Below are positions 6,470-10,952 of a stretch of 10,952 bases of DNA, piece by piece; positions within the stretch are counted from its first letter, which is position 1, and each line of letters starts with the position of its first letter. The stretch is taken from assembly GCA_009920815.1 (NCBI GenBank), contig RFZH01000064.1, positions 1 through 10,952 of the forward strand, in the 5' to 3' direction. A model generated the notes under the pieces. It did not search any database and was not told where the DNA came from. It worked only from the letters and a program-made list of their open reading frames with translations. The translations under genes were made by a program, and so were the position numbers. The DNA comes from Paracoccaceae bacterium. GTDB taxonomy: Bacteria > Pseudomonadota > Alphaproteobacteria > Rhodobacterales > Rhodobacteraceae.

Positions 6470-7741
6470 CTATTCTATCGCCGCATAAAGGGATTGCGCC
6501 AACTTATCGAACGCTTTTGTCATCTGGTCAACCGCTTGCCCTTGGGACCGTGTGATATCCGCGGCGCGATCTTGGGCGATCACTGCCAATAGCGCATCTG
6601 CATCTGACACACGGATCGCACCCCCCAGTGCGTCAAGCATACTATAGTCGCGGGCAAAATTTGCCACCCTAGGGCCATGTGTCACGGCACATCCCAGCTG
6701 AACCGCTTCCCAAGGGTTGTGACCTTCTATGGCGCTAAAGCTGCCTCCTAACAGACAAAGCCGCGCACGACCGTACCAGTACCCTACTTCGCCGAGGGTA
6801 TCGGCCACATAGATTTGGGTATGGGCATTGATTACCTGTTCCCGTGTGCGCTGTGTTACATGAAACCCCATCTGTTTGGCAGTTTGGACAATCGCCTGGC
6901 CACGGTCTACATAGCGCGGCACCACCACCAAGAGCGCCGCAGGATCACGTTTTACCAACCTCTGATGCGTCGCGAATGCGATTGCCTCATCCTCAGGATG
7001 AGACGGCGCAACAAGCCATACAAATCGATCCTGTGTCGCCGCGTTCAGCTGGGCGTGGTCTTCAATGTCGGTGGTGACGGCTTTGGCCAGGGGTTTGATC
7101 GATCCATCAACACGAACATCACCCAAAGCACCAAGCGATTTGATCAGCTCTGCGGTTTGGTCATCCTGTGCAGAAATCAAAAAAAACCGACGCAGCAGAT
7201 CAGCATAAACAGGTCTAACCAGTTTACGACCGGAATAGGCGGCTTGGTTCATTCGCGCATTGATCAAGGCCTGTGGAATGGATTGTTGATCCGTATGATA
7301 GGCCAACCCGGGCCATAGATCCTGTTCTGACCAAACCGCCAAATTGGGCGTCCAGTGTGTCAAAAATCGCCGTACATAGGGCGGCGCATCGATTGGTAAA
7401 AACTGATGCACTGTTTTGGGTGGTAAATTCTTGGCAAAGACCTCGGCAGATTGGCGGGTTGATGACGTCACTAGAAAAGACAGGTTTGCATCTAACCTGC
7501 TAAGTTTTTCGATAATTCCCCGCAGCGCCATTACCTCGCCCAAGCCAACAGCATGAAGCCAGATTAATTTTCCCGATGGTCGCGATTGGGTCGCGAACCC
7601 AAGTTTTTCACGCCAGCGGTCAGGATGTTCTTTACCGCGCAAAAGACGTCGATATAAAATCCATCGGATGAGAGGGCGCGCCAAGGACATAAAAACAAGG
7701 TACAGTCGCACTGTCACCCCTGCAGGCCGCACATCAGGCAT
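6470..7741 (-). CDS. Second Kdo transferase homologue (GT30), divergent paralogue
   Basis: A GT30 protein of 423 residues from the ATG at 7741. It has a short N-terminal hydrophobic segment, a REKLG motif (44-48) keeping the catalytic-type Glu45 but with Lys for the usual Arg, WLHAVGLGEVMALRG, SEQDLWPGLAYH, ADTLGEVGYWYGRA and the canonical GGSF-EGHNPWEAVQLG near the C terminus. It differs clearly from the next gene in most motifs, so the two are not a recent duplication. The start at 7741 is preferred over an ATG at 7783 because it overlaps the epimerase stop by 8 nt and gives the normal family length. Being sandwiched between a NeuC-type epimerase and a standard WaaA, it may add a second Kdo, or act on another CMP-linked acidic sugar; the latter is speculation. 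Confidence 0.87.
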   Translation of the reverse strand: MPDVRPAGVTVRLYLVFMSLARPLIRWILYRRLLRGKEHPDRWREKLGFATQSRPSGKLIWLHAVGLGEVMALRGIIEKLSRLDANLSFLVTSSTRQSAEVFAKNLPPKTVHQFLPIDAPPYVRRFLTHWTPNLAVWSEQDLWPGLAYHTDQQSIPQALINARMNQAAYSGRKLVRPVYADLLRRFFLISAQDDQTAELIKSLGALGDVRVDGSIKPLAKAVTTDIEDHAQLNAATQDRFVWLVAPSHPEDEAIAFATHQRLVKRDPAALLVVVPRYVDRGQAIVQTAKQMGFHVTQRTREQVINAHTQIYVADTLGEVGYWYGRARLCLLGGSFSAIEGHNPWEAVQLGCAVTHGPRVANFARDYSMLDALGGAIRVSDADALLAVIAQDRAADITRSQGQAVDQMTKAFDKLAQSLYAAIE

Positions 7742-8855
7742 TGTCTTGGAACACTTTTTGAAAACTGCGGGTCCAAAATTCATCGGACTTTAAGATATCT
7801 ACGAATTGGTCCGCGGCAGAGCCCTGACCAAATTGCGCATCTTTCGTGTAGGATTTCCCCCATTCACCGCGCAAAAATGCTGCAATCTTGTCGGTATCAC
7901 GCGCATGCACAGATGTGATTGATGGCGCATCAGATCGTGCATTTTGTCGCGATCCAACATCCAAAGACGGGACCCCCAAAAATGGCGCTTCACGCACACC
8001 TGCAGATGAATTTCCAACGATGCAGGCTGCATTTTTCATCAGTTCAGAGAAATGTGCGAACCTCATTGATGGTAATACACGGAACCGATCACGCGGTAAT
8101 TCCATGATCACAGAAACAATACCCTCGGCCCCTGGATCGTTATTTGGTAAAATGACAACGAAATTCCGGTTTGATGCCGTCATCACCCCGAACAGATCAC
8201 GCGCTTGACGCTCCATTGTGTCCGCCTCGGACGTGACAGGATGAAAAGTGCAGATTCCATAATCATCAAATGCAATGTCATAGCGTGCCTTCACGTCAGC
8301 CAATTGCACACCAGACGGTCTGGCATGAAAATCAAGCTCGGGTGAGCCTATTTTGAAAATGGAGGATTGCGGCTCGCCCAAGCGACGCACCCGATCAACC
8401 GCCGCGTCCGAGCTGACAAAATGGCAATGTGCCAACTTGGTGTTACAGTGTCGGAACACTTCGTCGATCGTACCAGAAACTTCGCCGCCTTCGATATGCG
8501 CACATCGAATGTAATTCGTCGCACACACAATTGCACAGGCCATCGCTTCGATACGATCCCCATGTACGATGACCAGATCGGGCTTGTGTTCCGATACAAA
8601 ATCCGAAAACCCGATCACAGTCTTGGCAAGTGTCACGTCTTGCGCCTCGCCGGAGCGCTGATTTAGGAATTCATGCACTCCGACACCTTGGACACGCCGC
8701 ACTTCGATTTTGGTCAGGCCATAGCGTTCCAGCATATGCATACCTGTGATCCAAAAGCTGACATCAAACCCTGCGTCCCGCGCGGCAACTGCCAAAGGTT
8801 CTAATTTCCCGAAATCAGCACGCGTTCCAGTGACGAACAATAGTTTCTTGGTCAT
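7734..8855 (-). CDS. neuC: UDP-N-acetylglucosamine 2-epimerase, hydrolysing (NeuC/LegG type)
   Basis: These cytosolic enzymes convert a UDP- (or GDP-) N-acetyl-hexosamine into UDP or GDP plus the 2-epimer, the first committed step of sialic or legionaminic acid synthesis. The 373-residue protein begins KKLLFVTGTRADFGKLEPL, where GTRAD(F/Y)G is the NeuC-type form of the motif (WecB enzymes read GTRPE). Then come HGDRIEA (98-104), HIEGGEVSGTIDE (120-132) with His136 soon after, FHPVT (204-208) and GNSSAGVREA (281-290). All active-site motifs are present. The ATG at 8855 is preferred to ATG 8882 because it gives the family N terminus. It is the first gene of the minus-strand operon and overlaps the second Kdo transferase by 8 nt. 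Whether the product is ManNAc or a bacillosamine-derived sugar for legionaminic acid cannot be decided. Confidence 0.9.
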   Translation of the reverse strand: MTKKLLFVTGTRADFGKLEPLAVAARDAGFDVSFWITGMHMLERYGLTKIEVRRVQGVGVHEFLNQRSGEAQDVTLAKTVIGFSDFVSEHKPDLVIVHGDRIEAMACAIVCATNYIRCAHIEGGEVSGTIDEVFRHCNTKLAHCHFVSSDAAVDRVRRLGEPQSSIFKIGSPELDFHARPSGVQLADVKARYDIAFDDYGICTFHPVTSEADTMERQARDLFGVMTASNRNFVVILPNNDPGAEGIVSVIMELPRDRFRVLPSMRFAHFSELMKNAACIVGNSSAGVREAPFLGVPSLDVGSRQNARSDAPSITSVHARDTDKIAAFLRGEWGKSYTKDAQFGQGSAADQFVDILKSDEFWTRSFQKVFQDNA

Positions 8856-8875
8856 TTGTACATTCTTATAGCTCT

Positions 8876-8904
8876 TTGACATTTTCAATAAACTGTTAGA
8901 TAGG
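8876..8904 (+). promoter_or_regulatory. Candidate sigma-70 promoter for the glycosyltransferase pair
   Basis: A perfect TTGACA (8876-8881) is followed 17 nt later by GATAGG (8899-8904), or at 15 nt by TAGATA (8897-8902), as weak -10 elements. It lies in the divergent gap between the epimerase and the plus-strand glycosyltransferase genes and would start transcription about 30 nt before the ATG at 8940. The -10 match is poor. Confidence 0.4.
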
Positions 8905-8939
8905 TTTTCACAACTGCGCAGCGACCGGGACCCGAAATT

Positions 8940-9713
8940 ATGCCACATGATAAAATCGTCATTTGTATGAAATGGGGCACGCTGTATTCGGGCGCATATG
9001 TGAATATCTTATTTAACGCGTGTCGTGCAAATATTAGCGGGAATTTCACTTTCGTCTGTTTAACGGACGATCCTTCAGGATTGGACCCCGCAATCGTGCA
9101 TCATCCTATTCCCGACCTTAACCTCGAGCCATTTCATTGGAAAAAGGGTGGATGGCCAAAGCTGGCCGTTTTCGCGAAAGATTTCTTTGGGCTGTCCGGC
9201 CGCGCGCTTTTCATTGATTTGGACACGGTGATTTGCCAATCTTTAGATGATTTTTTCACCTATGAAGCGGACAAAATGGTCGCAATCGACACTGGCCCGA
9301 CATGGGGCGTCAAAACCCAGAGTGGTCAACCGTTGGCCGGGACCGGTATTTTTGCCTTTGATCTTGGTAAATATTCTGCGATTTTGGACGAGTTTATGGA
9401 CCATCGTGATACGGTTGTCGCAGACACACGCATCGAACAAATCTTTGTACAATCGCGCGTTCCTGATATGGCGTTTTGGCCCAAAGATTGGGTGTTGAGT
9501 TTCAAATATCACTTGCGTCGCCCCGCTTTGACAGGGCTGTTTGTTTCGCCACGTCAACCCACCCCAAAGGAACGCGTGATTGCCTTTCACGGTGAACCCC
9601 GCCCGATCGATTTAGTGGATGGCGGGCTTTGGGGCATTGGACCGAATTGGGGTTATGGCAAGGTCAAATGGATGACTGAGTATTGGGCGAAATATAGCGG
9701 GGAACAGGGATGA
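8940..9713 (+). CDS. DxD glycosyltransferase (GT8-like fold)
   Basis: A 257-residue protein resembling nucleotide-diphospho-sugar transferases of GT-A fold. The clearest feature is FIDLDTVICQSLDDFF (91-106), with a DxD-type DLDTV (93-97) that usually binds the metal and sugar nucleotide. Upstream, VCLTDDPSGLD (39-49) and KKGGWPKLAVFAK (68-80) fit this fold. LAGTGIFAFDLGK (132-144) is the strand after the acceptor loop, and FHGEPRP (216-222) near the end matches the HG-P motif of GT8-like enzymes. There is no signal peptide or membrane helix, so it acts in the cytosol, presumably on a lipid-linked or LPS acceptor. Its stop overlaps the GT29 gene by 4 nt (ATGA), so the two are made together. 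The family is recognised; the sugar donor and acceptor are unknown. Confidence 0.72.
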   Translation: MPHDKIVICMKWGTLYSGAYVNILFNACRANISGNFTFVCLTDDPSGLDPAIVHHPIPDLNLEPFHWKKGGWPKLAVFAKDFFGLSGRALFIDLDTVICQSLDDFFTYEADKMVAIDTGPTWGVKTQSGQPLAGTGIFAFDLGKYSAILDEFMDHRDTVVADTRIEQIFVQSRVPDMAFWPKDWVLSFKYHLRRPALTGLFVSPRQPTPKERVIAFHGEPRPIDLVDGGLWGIGPNWGYGKVKWMTEYWAKYSGEQG

Positions 9714-10363
9714 CAGCCGCCAAGCTGCGTCTGTGGCCGCGTAAATACCTTATTCAAGCGCCACGCGGGATGTTTTATCGCATCACCCGCAAATCTGACC
9801 AAATGATGCGGGCCTTCATTGAGGGAAAATCAATCGCCGTGGTCGGGAATGCACAAAGCTTATTCGGCGCAGGTCTTGGCCCACAAGTAGACCAGCACGA
9901 CGTTGTAATCCGCATGAACAAGGGTTTTATCACCGATCCGGTGTCGCAAGGCCACAGGACGGATATCGTATCGCTGACCCCCGAACTTAGCGAAGCTGAA
10001 ACGATAGAGCGATTTGATCCAACGCTATTTTTATTTCTGATACATCGGGTACGCCACTTTAATTTGTATCGCCCCGAGACCATCAAACGCACAGCATTTT
10101 ACGCATGGCGATATTGGTTATCGGACCGCAATCAGATTGGACGCCGGCCATCGTCTGGTTTTATGATGATCAGCTATCTTTTGCGATTAAATTGCGCAAA
10201 GAACATCACCCTTTATGGGTTTGATTTTGGCAAATCACAGACATTTTACAATCCTGCCGACTATAAAACGCCCCATAATTACACCAGAGAAGGTGAAATC
10301 ATCAAACGCTGGGAACAAGATGGTAAATTGACCATCGTCCTTTCCTGCGCGAACAAAAACTAG
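9710..10363 (+). CDS. GT29 (sialyltransferase-family) glycosyltransferase
   Basis: GT29 enzymes transfer sialic acid from CMP-sialic acid. This 217-residue protein shows the family's motifs in order. The L-type sialylmotif is at 41-71 (SIAVVGNAQSLFGAGLG, then DVVIRMN). The S-type motif is at 147-172 (RRPSSGFMMISYLL, then LYGFDF). The VS-type His-x4-Glu is HNYTRE (189-194), with His189 the expected catalytic base. The protein lacks the N-terminal membrane anchor of eukaryotic members and is shorter, as bacterial GT29-like proteins usually are. It begins inside the stop codon of the preceding glycosyltransferase gene, and a GGGAACAGGG stretch provides a ribosome binding site. The donor could be a CMP-linked sialic acid, legionaminic acid or Kdo. 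The neighbouring NeuC epimerase and Kdo transferases support an acidic CMP sugar. Classification is well supported; the donor is inference. Confidence 0.85.
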   Translation: MTAAKLRLWPRKYLIQAPRGMFYRITRKSDQMMRAFIEGKSIAVVGNAQSLFGAGLGPQVDQHDVVIRMNKGFITDPVSQGHRTDIVSLTPELSEAETIERFDPTLFLFLIHRVRHFNLYRPETIKRTAFYAWRYWLSDRNQIGRRPSSGFMMISYLLRLNCAKNITLYGFDFGKSQTFYNPADYKTPHNYTREGEIIKRWEQDGKLTIVLSCANKN

Positions 10364-10365
10364 CC

Positions 10366-10409
10366 CCGACCGCTCAGGATAATAGAATTAAGATCTATTG
10401 GGTTGTCGG
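10366..10409. repeat. Nested inverted repeats after the GT29 gene
   Basis: CCGAC (10366-10370) pairs with GTCGG (10405-10409), and inside it AATAGA (10381-10386) pairs with TCTATT (10394-10399). The arms are perfect but short and the two stems are separated by unpaired bases. No T run follows, so it is not a convincing terminator. It lies in the 98-nt gap before the phosphatase gene. Confidence 0.3.
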
Positions 10410-10450
10410 AAAGGCGGCTGGCAGGTACAAAGTCACCTAAACTGCGAATT

Positions 10451-10464
10451 AGGACATAGTGATG
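10451..10464 (+). promoter_or_regulatory. Ribosome binding site of the phosphatase gene
   Basis: AGGA at 10451-10454 is 7 nt from the ATG at 10462-10464. It supports this start in a gene whose 3' end lies beyond the window. Confidence 0.55.
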
Positions 10465-10952
10465 CGCGATCTTTTGTATTTTCTCTTTACGGATCATGCG
10501 ATTTTTCGCGCGCTTTGGTCAAACACACATCTCGTTGCGCCAAATGTCTGGCGCTCAAATCATCCAACAAAGCGACGTCTGAAAGCTATACAAAAAAAAG
10601 GTGTCAAGCATATCCTAAGCCTGCGCGGCGACATGAAAAACAGCCCCTATCGTTTTGAACGTGAGAATTGTTTGGACCTGGGCCTAAAGTTGACAGTGAT
10701 TGGTCTGGCCTCACGCGATGTTGCCCCAAAGGACAGGTTTATCGATCTATTAGATTTCTTTGATACAACTGATGTACCGTTTTTAATGCATTGTAAATCT
10801 GGTGCTGACCGAACAAGTCTGGCCGCAGCATTTTATCTTATTTATAAATGTGGCACACCTATCGTGTACGCACGCAAACAGATGTCGCCCTGGTATTTAC
10901 ATTTCAAATGGACCAAAACGGGGATCTTGGATTTTATGCTGGATGAATTCGA
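10462..10952 (+). CDS. Dual-specificity/tyrosine phosphatase-like protein (partial, runs off the right edge)
   Basis: Reading from ATG 10462 stays open to the end of the window (163 codons). The catalytic signature is HCKSGADRTS (110-119), matching HCx5R(S/T) of protein tyrosine and dual-specificity phosphatases, with Cys111 the nucleophile and Arg117 the phosphate-binding residue. Upstream, HILSLRGD (50-57) and GLASRDVAP (81-89, Asp86 a possible general acid) fit the same fold. An AGGA ribosome binding site (10451-10454) lies 7 nt before the ATG; a GTG immediately upstream (10459) is also in frame. The substrate could be a phosphotyrosine, a lipid or an LPS phosphate. Its place next to glycosyltransferase genes suggests a role in surface glycan control, but this is inference. 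The C terminus is missing, so full length is unknown. Confidence 0.82.
   Translation, partial: MRDLLYFLFTDHAIFRALWSNTHLVAPNVWRSNHPTKRRLKAIQKKGVKHILSLRGDMKNSPYRFERENCLDLGLKLTVIGLASRDVAPKDRFIDLLDFFDTTDVPFLMHCKSGADRTSLAAAFYLIYKCGTPIVYARKQMSPWYLHFKWTKTGILDFMLDEF

Noticed and set aside
6815..7318. Plus-strand 167-codon open frame antisense to the second Kdo transferase
   Set aside because: The opposite strand encodes clear GT30 motifs throughout; this frame shows no recognisable domain.
7734..8855. Assignment as WecB (non-hydrolysing UDP-GlcNAc 2-epimerase)
   Set aside because: The GTRADFG motif and HIEGGEVSGTIDE segment are of the hydrolysing NeuC type; WecB has GTRPE.
10398..10658. Plus-strand 86-codon open frame at the right end
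   Set aside because: It is out of frame with the phosphatase gene that carries the HCx5R signature and has its own ribosome binding site.
1..10952. Mobile element, CRISPR array, tRNA or rRNA
   Set aside because: No transposase or integrase, no regularly spaced long repeats, and no recognisable tRNA or rRNA segments were seen on either strand.

Overview
The window looks like chromosomal DNA of a marine alphaproteobacterium, most likely of the Rhodobacterales (roseobacter group). This rests on the alphaproteobacterial-type ribosomal protein S4, a Hint_2-type Hint protein of the kind abundant in that order, and the style of the two Kdo transferases. Base composition looks close to 50% GC by eye, which is moderate for the group. 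No tRNA, rRNA, CRISPR array, transposase or integrase was recognised.

Layout. (1) Positions 1-308, minus strand: 5' end of rpsD, a core gene that anchors the left edge. (2) 309-653: gene-free AT-rich spacer with small hairpins. (3) 654-1760, plus: secreted-type protein with a laminin-B-like domain and a Hint domain, starting at TTG. (4) 1820-4040, plus: a tightly coupled trio of Gfo/Idh/MocA oxidoreductase, CMP-sugar (acylneuraminate) cytidylyltransferase and SDR dehydrogenase, joined by two 4-nt ATGA overlaps. The cytidylyltransferase lacks an internal block of the family fold. A GC-rich hairpin plus short T run ends this unit. (5) 4207-8855, minus: four genes reading toward the trio, in transcription order a NeuC-type hydrolysing UDP-GlcNAc 2-epimerase, two consecutive GT30 Kdo transferase homologues and an LpxL/HtrB-type acyltransferase. 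(6) 8940-10363, plus, divergent from the epimerase: a DxD glycosyltransferase overlapping by 4 nt with a GT29 (sialyltransferase-type) protein. (7) 10462 to the end, plus: a dual-specificity phosphatase-like gene cut by the window edge.

Together this is a cell-surface glycan locus. Kdo transfer and acyl transfer point to the lipid A / inner core. The NeuC-type epimerase, the NeuA-like cytidylyltransferase and the GT29 protein point to a sialic-acid-like nonulosonate that would be activated as a CMP sugar and transferred to the surface glycan. NeuB (nonulosonate synthase) is not in the window. The most notable points are the GT29 protein with recognisable sialylmotifs in a bacterium, the apparently precise in-frame loss of about 65 residues from the CMP-sugar synthetase, and the tandem divergent Kdo transferases in one operon with NeuC. 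The combined pathway is inference from family membership and gene order.
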